Source: CAYVZU01 sp964455935 (GTDB lineage: Bacteria; Fibrobacterota; CAYVZU01). From it: a stretch of 8,991 nt of DNA. The notes below the pieces were generated by a model. The model did no database searches, had not been told where the DNA came from, and worked only from the letters and a program-made list of their open reading frames with translations. A program made the position numbers and the translations under genes. The stretch covers positions 1 to 8,991 of the forward strand of contig CAYVZU010000145.1 of assembly GCA_964455935.1 (NCBI GenBank). The letters run 5' to 3'. Shown here piece by piece: positions 1-7,587 of the stretch (position 1 is the stretch's first letter; the number at the start of each line of letters is the position of its first letter).

Positions 1-72
1 GAACATGCCCCTCCATAAAACCGTTTTTCTAAGTTCCTCCGGTTTTATTCGCTTGGCGAGTTGCTCTAACGT

Positions 73-78
73 AAGGAG
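73..78 (+). promoter_or_regulatory. Shine-Dalgarno site of the aminopeptidase/acetyltransferase fusion gene
   Basis: AAGGAG lies five bases before the ATG at 84, which is a near-consensus ribosome binding site and supports that start. The 83 bases upstream of the gene hold no reading frame I can support, and I see no convincing -35/-10 pair there. Confidence 0.75.
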
Positions 79-83
79 ACGGG

Positions 84-2563
84 ATGTCTTCCAGTTCTTC
101 CGGGTCTTTTTCCGGCCAGCAGGCGTTTCGTGACATAGAAGGCCTTTACGCTTGCGCGCATGGCTGCACCACCTCCTCCATACGGGCCGGGGCCGAATAC
201 ATTCTCCGTCGCCTTGAAACCGCCGGTATTCAGGATGCGCACATTATCGAAGTGCCCGGAGACGGCGCCACTTCGGTTGGGGGCTGGAAGATGCCGTTGT
301 GCTGGGATGTTGAGGACGCCATTCTGCGGATTGAAGAACCCCAGGGGGCCGGGACGGTTCTGGCGGATTATCGCGAGAACCCGCTCTCGGTGATGATGTG
401 GTCTCCGCCCACCGACGAGCCTTGCACGGGCCCGGTGGTCTATCTGGAAAAGCCGCTGGAGCACAAAACATCGCTCAATGGGAAGATCGCCTTCGTCGAC
501 CGCCTGCCGCAGATCGCCATGCCCATTGTCGAGCATGTGACTCGATTGGGCGCTGTCGCCGTCATCGCGGACCAGGTTCGCATTTTCCCGGGCGTTAAAG
601 AAGGCGCCTATCTCGACGAGGCATCGCAATATCACAACTATGGCATTCCCCCCTGGAAAGGGGCGCGGCGGATTCCGGGATTCTCGATTACGCCGGAAAA
701 AGGCAAGTTGCTGCGCAAACTGCTTGCGCAAAACCGTTGCATAAAGGCAACCTTCGAGGTCCGAGGCCGGGTCTACGAAGGCAGTTGGCCTTTGGTGACC
801 GCGGTGCTGCCGGGCCAGAGCAAGAAGGAAGTCGTGCTTACAGCGCACATGGACGAACCCGGCGCTTCGGACAATGCTTCGGGAACGGCGATCGCCATGG
901 AGATTCTGCGGGGCCTGGCCCGACTCTCGCAGGAGCGCAAAAAACCCCTGGCCAGAAGCGTTCGGGTGTTCTTCTCGATCGAAGTGCGCGGTTTGCAATA
1001 TTACCTGAATCGGACCAGCCACCCGGCGCCGGTTCTGGCCGGGCTCGATCTGGATATGCTGGGCTACGATCACAAAGCGGGCCGGACGGACCTGCTGATT
1101 GCCTCGGCCCAGCCGTTGGCGCCCAACTATGTGGAGTTTTTGCTCGCGCGTGCGGCGGCCCGGGAAGCCCGGAAGAAGCCCCTGTTTCGCTATCGCGTGG
1201 AACAACAGGTCGTCGTCAACGACTGCCATTTCACTTCGCTGCCCTTTGGCGCCAGTATGGCGGTCCTGGAACAGTGCCCCGATGCCACCTATCACACCTC
1301 GCTCGACAATCCCGGCTGTCTCTCGGTTGGGCACGTGGGCCGCATCGGCCGTATGGCATTCGACGCCGCGCTGTTTCTGGCCGATGCACGGGAGAAGGAG
1401 GTCGAGGCGCTGGCGCTGGAGATCCATAAAAATGTGAAGCAGAGAGTGGCGGGGAAAAGCGTCTTGCGGGAGGATGCCGCGGAACTGCTTGCCGGCTACC
1501 TGAAAGGGCTTGAAGCTTTGGTGCCCCGGCGTTTTCCCTTCAGCACGGCCGAGGATTTCGCGGCCCGCAGGGCCAGGGAAAAACTCGTTGTCGGCTACCA
1601 GCACGCCGGACCGCGGCTTTTGGCGCAGTTTGCCCAATGGAGAAGGGACCTCGGCGAGGGAGCCCGCCGGCCGCCGAAACAAAAAGCGGCAAAGGCCGGA
1701 CTTCTGCTGGTTCCGCGGAAGCTTTTTGCCGGTTATCTTGGCTGGGAAGACCTGGATGCGCCGGACAAACAGGAGCTTGTTCGCAAAACCGGAATTGTTC
1801 CGGATTGGAGCCCGCCCAACTGGCTGCAAATGGCCCTGGACCTGTCGAATGGAAAACGAAGCCTGGAGGATATTGCCGGGAATCTGGCCAAAGCCAAATT
1901 GGCCTGCAAGCCGGAGTCATTGATCGAAGCATTCCGGTTTCTGGAGAAGAAAAGAAAGGTCCGCTTCCGGCCCGTTCTTTCCAAGGCGGATCTGGCCGGC
2001 GCCATCCGCAAAACGGGCATCGCAAATGGCGATATGGTGATGGTCCATTCGTCTCTTTCGCAGTTTGGCTATGTCATCGGCGGCGCCCAAACCGTGATCG
2101 AAGCCCTGCTCCAGGCGATCGGGACCAAGGGCAATCTGTTTATGCCCACCCATTCCCTCAGTTGGGTCGGCAATCCGCCCTATGAGGCGGCACGCTCACC
2201 GAGTCTGACGGGTTCGGTCACGCAGCGTTTTCTCGACTGGCCGGGGGTGATCCGCAGCGCGCATCCCACGCATTCCGTAGCCGGACTGGGGCCGCGCGCA
2301 AAGGACTTTCTCGCGGGTCATGATCATACGGTCGCTCCGCAGGCCCGGGAGAGTTTCTACGGCCGGTTTGCCGATGGCAAAGGAAAGGTCCTGCTCCTGT
2401 GCCCGCTGACTTCGGCCGCGTTTCTTCACGGAGTCGAGTTGTGGGCCGGCGTTCCCTTTCCTTCCGCAATGGCGCATTGGGTCGAAAAGGGCCGGGTCCG
2501 GGAGGCCGAGGTGCCGGGAATTCCATTTCACATCCGCAGCTTCGACAGGATTTACCGGGTCCT
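84..2563 (+). CDS. DUF4910/M28-like aminopeptidase – winged helix – AAC(3)-like acetyltransferase fusion (interrupted by sequence gap)
   Basis: The start is ATG 84 with a strong SD; 826 codons are readable before the N run. Residues about 10-410 look like the DUF4910/M28 metallopeptidase family: an N-terminal segment with a PA-like part (about 110-175), then HMDEPGASDN at 255-264, which gives His255 and Asp263 as likely zinc ligands. Further candidates are Glu300 in SIEVRG, Asp324 in LDMLG and His404 in YHTSLD. Residues about 580-633 resemble the winged helix often found at the end of DUF4910 proteins. From about 634 the protein matches the AAC(3) N-acetyltransferase fold: GDMVMVHSSLS (His655), MPTHS (687-691), the HPTHS motif (727-731) that normally carries the catalytic His, and an H-x-x-E-like LHGVELW. 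Known AAC(3) relatives acetylate amino groups from acetyl-CoA; most housekeeping members do not act on antibiotics. The substrate is unknown. It has no signal peptide, so it is probably cytosolic. It stands apart from the downstream operon. Confidence 0.85.
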
Positions 2564-2573
2564 NNNNNNNNNN
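2564..2573. other. Assembly gap (10 N)
   Basis: Ten consecutive N interrupt the AAC(3)-like domain. The round number suggests a placeholder of unknown true length. Reading straight through in the upstream frame stops at 2597 after a Pro/Arg-rich tail, while another frame stays open to 2707 with good codon usage, so the placeholder length is probably wrong in frame and perhaps in size. Confidence 0.95.
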
Positions 2574-2707
2574 CGTTTAAGGCGGCCGATGCCGTGAAGC
2601 CTGGTGTCCCCATCATTCAGCGCGACCTGTCCAGCGTAACGAATCCGGGCTGCACGTGCGGGTTTTGCAGACACATCCGGATCGAGCTGGGCAAGAAATC
2701 CTCGTGA
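2574..2707 (+). CDS. Probable 3' end of a coding region after the gap (C-terminal fragment)
   Basis: After the N run, the frame with codons starting at 2576 is open for 43 residues to a TGA at 2705-2707. Its codon choice looks like that of the neighbouring genes (GCG GCC GAT GCC GTG AAG). It encodes a cysteine-cluster tail, CTCGFC, followed by a basic end. The simplest reading is that this is the C-terminus of the aminopeptidase/acetyltransferase fusion, displaced in frame by the placeholder gap. However, I do not recognise the tail as the usual AAC(3) C-terminus, so it could also be the end of a separate gene whose start is lost in the gap. Confidence 0.45.
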
Positions 2708-3114
2708 ATGATTGCCCGTAAGGGGAAAAAAGCTTAGATTTATCATAGGGAGTAACTGCGCAGATCCCATGAGGAGAACCAACCACAGAGTCCGAAGAAA
2801 AGCCCTTACTCCGAATGATATCTCTTCACTTCTTGAACTTCAGGAACGAATCGCCGATTTCGAAAGACATTTTGGTCCATCGCAATACCAAAGCCGGCTA
2901 CCCAAACGCGCTTTCACGGCTCAGCAATACCGGACGCAATACCCGGCGGGCTCCTACAACGACAACACCTATTGCCGCACTTGACGTATCTTTGTCGCAC
3001 AGGGCAACTGCCCGACCGCGCGGTGCGAACTGAGCCAAATGCAACTCAAATACCCTTCAAGCACGTTGCTCGCTTCGACCCAGGGCGCCGTTGCTTCCGC
3101 CTGCCCCTGATCTC
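2708..3114. other. Intergenic region of about 400 bases
   Basis: No confident gene lies here. The left half is visibly less GC-rich than the flanking genes and contains a short open frame discussed separately. Near the right side are a small inverted repeat (GGGC-AACT-GCCC at 3003-3014) and a perfect 10-base palindrome ACCGCGCGGT at 3015-3024. Neither is followed by a T run, so I do not call a terminator. The promoter of the downstream operon should lie in this region, but I cannot point to a convincing -35/-10 pair. Confidence 0.6.
2769..2984 (+). pseudogene. Short reading frame, possible integrase/transposase C-terminal remnant
   Basis: A 71-codon frame runs from ATG 2769 to a stop at 2982-2984, without a clear ribosome binding site. 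The stretch at 2832-2873 reads LELQERIADFERHF, which resembles the helix before the YN-x-x-RPH motif at the end of rve-type (IS3/IS481-like) integrases. In the +1 frame immediately after (2878-2913) there is HRNTKAGYPNAL, a weak echo of the expected YNT-x-RPH-x-AL. A frameshifted, decayed transposase end would explain both. The similarity is short and from memory; it may be chance, or the frame may be a small hypothetical gene. Confidence 0.25.
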
Positions 3115-4707
3115 ATGAAGAAGACGATTTGGCTCGCCCTGGCGCTTTGTATCCTGTTCGCGGCCATCGCGGGATACAAAATTCTGGTACTGCACGTGGG
3201 TCCGGAGACCGTGATTCCGGCGCGCGCCTACTGGATCAACTACCGGCTCTCGGTCATCGGCCACGGCGATCCAATCACGATTCGAGCCAAAATCCCCCCC
3301 AGCGACTCGCGCCAGACCATCACGGGAGAGACGTCCGAATCGCCCCAGTGGGTTTTCGCGCTCCATGACGACCGCGAGAACCGGACCGCGGAGTGGAATA
3401 TCGAGGGGCTCAACGGTCCGTCGATGTTCTCCTATTCCTTTCTCGCCTGGACAAAAGAAACGGACTACGCGATTCCCGCCTTTCTTTCCAGGCCCGCGCT
3501 GCCGGATACCTCCTTTGCCGAGTACCTCCATGCTTCCAAGCTGATCCAGAAAGATTCCGCCATCATCCGGCAGACGGCAGCCGGCCTGGGCCTTGATTCC
3601 CTCAAGAACCTGGTCGAACTGGTCCGTCGCGTCTACGCTTTTGCCGCGGATTCCATCCAGACCACGAGGTTCTCCGGGGAGACTGATGCTGTGACGGCCT
3701 GCCTGCTGCGCGAGGCAAGCTGCAACGGGAAGAGCCGCCTGGCCGTGGCCCTTTTGCGCAACCAGGGCATACCAGCCCGTCTTGTTGGCGGCCTGATCCT
3801 GGAGAGTGGTGCCAAACGCACCTCCCACCAATGGGTCGAGGCCCTCATGGGGACCGAGTGGGTTCCCTTCTGTCCGTTGAACCATCACCTCTTCAAGATT
3901 CCCGGCCGCTACCTGGCCGTATACCGGGGCGACGAGAGCTTCTTCAGCCGGACCAGCAATGTACGATTCCGCTACAGCTTCGAGATCAGCAAGCGTCTGA
4001 TCGAACGTCCCCAGGAGGAGGGCAGTCGTCATTTACTGAGTCTGATCGACGTCTGGGGCCGGTTTCAGAAAGCAAACGTTTCGCTTGAACTGCTCAAGAT
4101 TGTCTTGATGCTGCCGATCGGCGCGCTGGTGACCGTAATCTTTCGAAACGTAGTGGGCCTGCACACATTCGGGACATTCCTGCCCGCCCTCATCGCCACG
4201 GCATACGGCGATACCGGCGTATGGTGGGGTCATCTTTCCTTTCTGGCCATTTTGGGTGTCGGCATCTTTGTGCGCCACCTGTTACGCAACGTCGAACTGC
4301 TCCATACGCCCAAGCTGGGAATCATCCTGGTCTTTGTCGTCCTAACCATGTTGACCCTGGCGGTCGTGGGCATTGAACGAAACCTGCCCAGCCTGGCACG
4401 GGTTGCGCTGTTCCCCATGGTGATCATGTCCATTACCATCGAGCGGTTCTACCTTGTGGCCGAAGAAGATGGGCTCAGGAAAGCCCTTGTCATGCTCGCG
4501 AGTTCCCTGGTTGTGGTGACCTTCTGCTATTGGGGCATGCTGTCGCTTCTTCTGCAAACGACGGTCCTGGCGTTCCCCGAAACCATGCTGCTGGTTATTG
4601 CGGCCAATCTGTATCTGGGAAGTTGGACCGGGCTGCGGCTGAGCGAGTTTTACCGGTTCCGAAGACTTGTGTTCGCTTCACCGGGGAGCGGCCATGGGGA
4701 TCGTTGA
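3115..4707 (+). CDS. Transglutaminase-like domain fused to seven transmembrane helices (UUP1/7TM_transglut family)
   Basis: 530 residues. ATG 3115 is chosen because it starts a classic signal anchor (MKKTIW, hydrophobic to about 27); a TTG at 3091 in frame would add eight residues. No good SD precedes either. Residues about 30-300 form the periplasmic domain, with a transglutaminase-like core: Cys203 in SCNGKSRL, spaced 15 residues before GIPARLVGG exactly as in active enzymes, His238 in SHQWVEA, and Cys253 in WVPFCPLN where Asp is usual. Seven helices follow at roughly 325-346, 353-368, 372-391, 401-420, 427-447, 458-480 and 489-508. The family hallmarks HTFGTFLPALIA, TPKLGIIL, FPMVIMSITIER and FPETMLL are present. 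With the N-terminal anchor this gives eight membrane spans and both ends in the cytosol. The family is usually labelled inactive transglutaminase and paired with a RimK-like ATP-grasp ligase, which is the next gene here (14-base overlap). The molecular role is not established. Confidence 0.88.
   Translation: MKKTIWLALALCILFAAIAGYKILVLHVGPETVIPARAYWINYRLSVIGHGDPITIRAKIPPSDSRQTITGETSESPQWVFALHDDRENRTAEWNIEGLNGPSMFSYSFLAWTKETDYAIPAFLSRPALPDTSFAEYLHASKLIQKDSAIIRQTAAGLGLDSLKNLVELVRRVYAFAADSIQTTRFSGETDAVTACLLREASCNGKSRLAVALLRNQGIPARLVGGLILESGAKRTSHQWVEALMGTEWVPFCPLNHHLFKIPGRYLAVYRGDESFFSRTSNVRFRYSFEISKRLIERPQEEGSRHLLSLIDVWGRFQKANVSLELLKIVLMLPIGALVTVIFRNVVGLHTFGTFLPALIATAYGDTGVWWGHLSFLAILGVGIFVRHLLRNVELLHTPKLGIILVFVVLTMLTLAVVGIERNLPSLARVALFPMVIMSITIERFYLVAEEDGLRKALVMLASSLVVVTFCYWGMLSLLLQTTVLAFPETMLLVIAANLYLGSWTGLRLSEFYRFRRLVFASPGSGHGDR
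4683..4688 (+). promoter_or_regulatory. Shine-Dalgarno site of the ATP-grasp gene
   Basis: GGGGAG lies five bases before ATG 4694, inside the last codons of the preceding membrane-protein gene. It supports the 4694 start and suggests translational coupling between the two. Confidence 0.6.
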
Positions 4708-5575
4708 CGTGCTGGGCATCAACCGCCGCAACATTGAGTACGTTTTCAAGGAGAACCGCCGGTCCGATTTCGTGCTCGTGGACGACAAAGTGAAGACCAA
4801 GGAAATCCTTCGGGCGCACGACATTCCTCATTTGCCTCTCCTTTGTGTGGCCGAGTCGTATTTTGCGCTAGCTCCCCTGATCCGCACGCTTCATACTCTT
4901 CAACGCTTTGCCCTTAAACCAGCCCGTGGATTCGGCGGCAAAGGGATTCTGGTAGTGAAGGAAAAGCACGAGAAGGGCTGGCGCACGGTAAGCGACCGCG
5001 TCGTGGGTGAAAAGGAGATGTTCCAGCACAGCCAAAGCGTTCTTTTTGGTGTTTTCTCGATCGACAGCGATACCGATAAGATCCTTGTCGAAGACAAGAT
5101 CACGGCGCATTCCTTCTTCGATTCGCTGGCCTACAAGGGAATTCCCGATATCCGCATTATTGTGTTTCGCCGAGTGCCGGTCATGGCCATGCTGCGCCTG
5201 CCCACTCGGCGCTCGGATGGGAAGGCGAATCTCCACGCCGGCGGCATTGGCGTGGGGCTGGATCTTGAAACCGGCGAAATGACCACTGCCATTGGCCGGG
5301 AAGGATCGCTCGCGGTCCATCCCGACACAGGCGCGCCGCTCGCCGGATTGCGGGTCCCCTTCTGGAAGGACCTTCTCGAACTCACGTGCAAAACGGCAAG
5401 GGTGTTCCCGCTTGGCTACATCGGCTTCGACTGGGTCCTCGACGCAGACAGGGGGCCGCTGGTGCTTGAGCTCAATGCGCGGCCCGGACTCGAAATCCAA
5501 AATGCGAATCAGCGCGGACTGCGAACCATCCTGGAACAAAAGACGGCTATAGGGGCTACGGCAGCCGCATGCTGA
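4694..5575 (+). CDS. RimK-related ATP-grasp ligase (alpha-L-glutamate ligase-like)
   Basis: 293 residues, cytosolic, no signal peptide. ATP-grasp enzymes of the RimK group join a carboxylate to an amine (amide or isopeptide bond) through an acyl-phosphate, using ATP. The start of the protein has the subfamily signature LGINRRN, then LVDDK near residue 30 (TIGR02291-type, alpha-L-glutamate ligase-related). The glycine-rich ATP loop is KPARGFGGKG (75-84). Asp152 and Arg154 lie in PDIRIIVF, NLHAGG spans 179-184, and the Mg-binding set is likely Asp246, Glu259 and Asn261, the last two in ELNARPG. All key residues look intact, so activity is expected. The gene overlaps the 7TM transglutaminase-like gene by 14 bases, the known conserved partner, and the TPR gene by 7 bases. 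The amino-acid substrate and acceptor cannot be read from sequence; glutamate is only suggested by the family name. Confidence 0.9.
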   Translation: MGIVDVLGINRRNIEYVFKENRRSDFVLVDDKVKTKEILRAHDIPHLPLLCVAESYFALAPLIRTLHTLQRFALKPARGFGGKGILVVKEKHEKGWRTVSDRVVGEKEMFQHSQSVLFGVFSIDSDTDKILVEDKITAHSFFDSLAYKGIPDIRIIVFRRVPVMAMLRLPTRRSDGKANLHAGGIGVGLDLETGEMTTAIGREGSLAVHPDTGAPLAGLRVPFWKDLLELTCKTARVFPLGYIGFDWVLDADRGPLVLELNARPGLEIQNANQRGLRTILEQKTAIGATAAAC

Positions 5576-7587
5576 AATACCTCTGGCAATACACCGTTCC
5601 GGCGCTTATTCTTCTTTTTATTCTGGCCGGCAACTACGCAATGGAGTTCGACCTCCTCGCCCGCTGGTTCGATACGGATCAAATGACAATCACTGTGCGC
5701 GAGATCCCCGCAACGCAATCGAACGCGTTTTATGTGTCCGGCTTTTCGGCCGAAAATGCTGTGCCCGTGCAGGATTCGGCGTTTGAAAAAACAGGAAAGC
5801 TCGCGGCTGAAGCGTCGAAGGCCCTCCGCGAAAGAGACAGCAGGAAGGCGGTGGATCTCTTCAAAAGGGCGCTGGCGCAGCAGCCGGGCAACCCGGTTCT
5901 GCTCAACGACCTGGGCGTGGCGCGTAGCGCGGTTGGAGACATGCAGCCGGCCATCGAAGCGTTCCGGCAAGCTGTGCGAATTTCCCCCGCCTATGCCCGG
6001 GGTTATTTCAACCTGGGAACCGCGTTTCTCCGGATCAATGACTTCAGCCGCGCGCTCGACAACTTCCGTCTTGCCATGGCCCACCAGGAGGGCTACACCG
6101 AGGCCTATTACAACGCCGGCATAGCGCTGCTCCGGCTTGGGAAGAACGACGAAGCCGAGGCCATGTTCAAGAATGTCGTGAATCTGGACAGGTCCAAGAA
6201 GTATGCCAGCGCCCATTATAATCTTGGCCTAATCAATCAGAAGCGGGGGAGAACGGAACTGGCTCGAATCGAATATCGAAAAGCCATTGACCTTATGCCT
6301 GCCTATGTCGAGCCGCGTTACAATCTCGGTTTGATCTACCTGGACCAGAAAAAGCTGGCCGAAGCGCAAAGCCAATTTCGCGCCGTACTGGCGCTGAAAC
6401 CACAACACCATCAATCGATCTTTGGATTGGCGCGCATTGCAAGCCTCAGCGGGAACTTCGATTCTTCCCTGATCCTGTATCGAAAGGCCATTGCCGCGAA
6501 TCCCGGTTACCCCGAGGCCTACTTCAACGTCGGCCGCATCTTCAGCCGCGGCAAACAGCTTGACAGCGCCGCACTGGCTTACTACCGGGCTGTCGAACTG
6601 AAGCCGGATTACGCGGAAGCCTGGCTCAACCTGGGCGTGAGTTATCAGAAGCAGGGCGCCTGTTCCAAAGCCGTTGAGGCATTCCTGAAGGCCTTGAAGG
6701 CCAAACCCGACTACGCAGCGGCCCACTACAACACGGCCCTTTGCTTTTCCAATGAAGGAAACCCGGACAGCGCCATTGCTCATTATCGAAAAGCATTGGA
6801 ACTGGAGCCTGACAATCCCGAGGCTCTCTATAATTGCGGGCTCGCCTACATGAAGAATGAAGACTTTGCGCAGGCCGTGAAATTCTTCGAGGGCGCGGCC
6901 AAACAGGAACCGGGTGACACCAAGAATCTCTACAACCTGGGCCTGGCAATGCAGAAACAAAACCGGATGGCCGAAGCCGAGGAGGTCTATCGAAACCTAA
7001 TCGACATTGAACCATCCCACGTTGCAGCCCGCTACAACCTGGGGGTTCTCTACATGAAGGAGAACCAGAACAAGCTGGCCAGGGAACAGTTGATCGCGGC
7101 CTCCCGGCTCGATCACACGCATGCCAAATCCTTCTTCAACCTTGCCCTCATTGCAAAGAGAGAGAACGACCTTGGCCAGGCACAGCGCTATCTCGATAAG
7201 GCCCTTGGGGCCGAACCGGGCTACACGGAGGCATGGATCAGTCGGGGACTGCTCCACCAGAAACTCGACCACGATTCGGCCGCGATTGGCTGCTACATGA
7301 AAGCCGTTGAAAATGACGCCAAAAATCCGGAAGCCCGTGAGCATTTGGGAACTCTTTTTTATAAGGCGGGTCAATACGAGAGGGCCATTGAACAATTCGC
7401 TGCCGCCGAGAAGCTCGACCCGAAATCGGGATCGATCCTTTTCAAGATGGCCAAGGCCCTGTCCAAGAAGGGCGAACGGTCCCGGGCGATCGAGTACGGA
7501 CGCCGGGCACTGACCCTGGATCCCAAGGATAAGGCAATGCGAAAATTTCTCGAGCGACTGGCGGCAACAAAAGGAGGAAAACCATGA
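5569..7587 (+). CDS. Membrane-anchored protein with 17 tandem TPR repeats
   Basis: 672 residues; ATG 5569 overlaps the ATP-grasp stop by 7 bases. A single N-terminal helix (about 9-26, YTVPALILLFILAG) probably anchors it in the inner membrane, with the rest in the periplasm. After a linker of about 45 residues, an almost unbroken array of 34-residue TPR units runs from about 75 to 663; I count 17. Most units carry the YNLG/YNxG signature in helix A and Ala-x-x-x-(F/Y)-x-x-A-hydrophobic in helix B, ending in P-x-Y or P-x-N. TPR superhelices are protein-binding scaffolds. Placed between an inner-membrane synthesis pair and an outer-membrane lipoprotein/barrel pair, it may be the periplasmic bridge or an assembly scaffold; this is inference. 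No enzyme domain is visible. The upstream SD is weak (AGGGG at 5551-5555, distant), consistent with coupled translation. Confidence 0.88.
   Translation: MLKYLWQYTVPALILLFILAGNYAMEFDLLARWFDTDQMTITVREIPATQSNAFYVSGFSAENAVPVQDSAFEKTGKLAAEASKALRERDSRKAVDLFKRALAQQPGNPVLLNDLGVARSAVGDMQPAIEAFRQAVRISPAYARGYFNLGTAFLRINDFSRALDNFRLAMAHQEGYTEAYYNAGIALLRLGKNDEAEAMFKNVVNLDRSKKYASAHYNLGLINQKRGRTELARIEYRKAIDLMPAYVEPRYNLGLIYLDQKKLAEAQSQFRAVLALKPQHHQSIFGLARIASLSGNFDSSLILYRKAIAANPGYPEAYFNVGRIFSRGKQLDSAALAYYRAVELKPDYAEAWLNLGVSYQKQGACSKAVEAFLKALKAKPDYAAAHYNTALCFSNEGNPDSAIAHYRKALELEPDNPEALYNCGLAYMKNEDFAQAVKFFEGAAKQEPGDTKNLYNLGLAMQKQNRMAEAEEVYRNLIDIEPSHVAARYNLGVLYMKENQNKLAREQLIAASRLDHTHAKSFFNLALIAKRENDLGQAQRYLDKALGAEPGYTEAWISRGLLHQKLDHDSAAIGCYMKAVENDAKNPEAREHLGTLFYKAGQYERAIEQFAAAEKLDPKSGSILFKMAKALSKKGERSRAIEYGRRALTLDPKDKAMRKFLERLAATKGGKP
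7571..7577 (+). promoter_or_regulatory. Strong Shine-Dalgarno site of the lipoprotein gene
   Basis: AAGGAGG lies six bases before ATG 7584, within the final codons of the TPR gene. It is the best ribosome binding site in the operon and fixes the start of the lipoprotein. Confidence 0.8.

Noticed and set aside
66..1829. Long minus-strand open frame of 587 codons opposite the fusion gene
   Set aside because: It is a GC-driven shadow: the plus-strand product has recognisable M28-type motifs and a strong SD, while the minus product is Arg/Gly/Pro/His-rich without any motif I recognise.
634..2563. Antibiotic resistance by the AAC(3)-like domain
   Set aside because: Family membership alone does not show aminoglycoside activity; the domain is part of a fusion and is incomplete here, so I do not call it a resistance gene.
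3003..3024. Inverted repeat and palindrome as a terminator or operator
   Set aside because: The stem is only four bases with no T run, and a 10-base GC palindrome is expected by chance at this composition; not enough to call a site.
3046..4032. Minus-strand frame of 328 codons opposite the transglutaminase-like gene
   Set aside because: Antisense to a gene with clear family signatures and coupled neighbours; no recognisable domain in its product.
6229..6960. Minus-strand frame opposite the TPR gene
   Set aside because: It mirrors the TPR codon periodicity, so its apparent repeats are a shadow of the plus-strand array.
5791..7557. DNA-level tandem repeat in the TPR gene
   Set aside because: The 102-base periodicity is at protein level; units have diverged in sequence, so it is not a recent nucleotide repeat.
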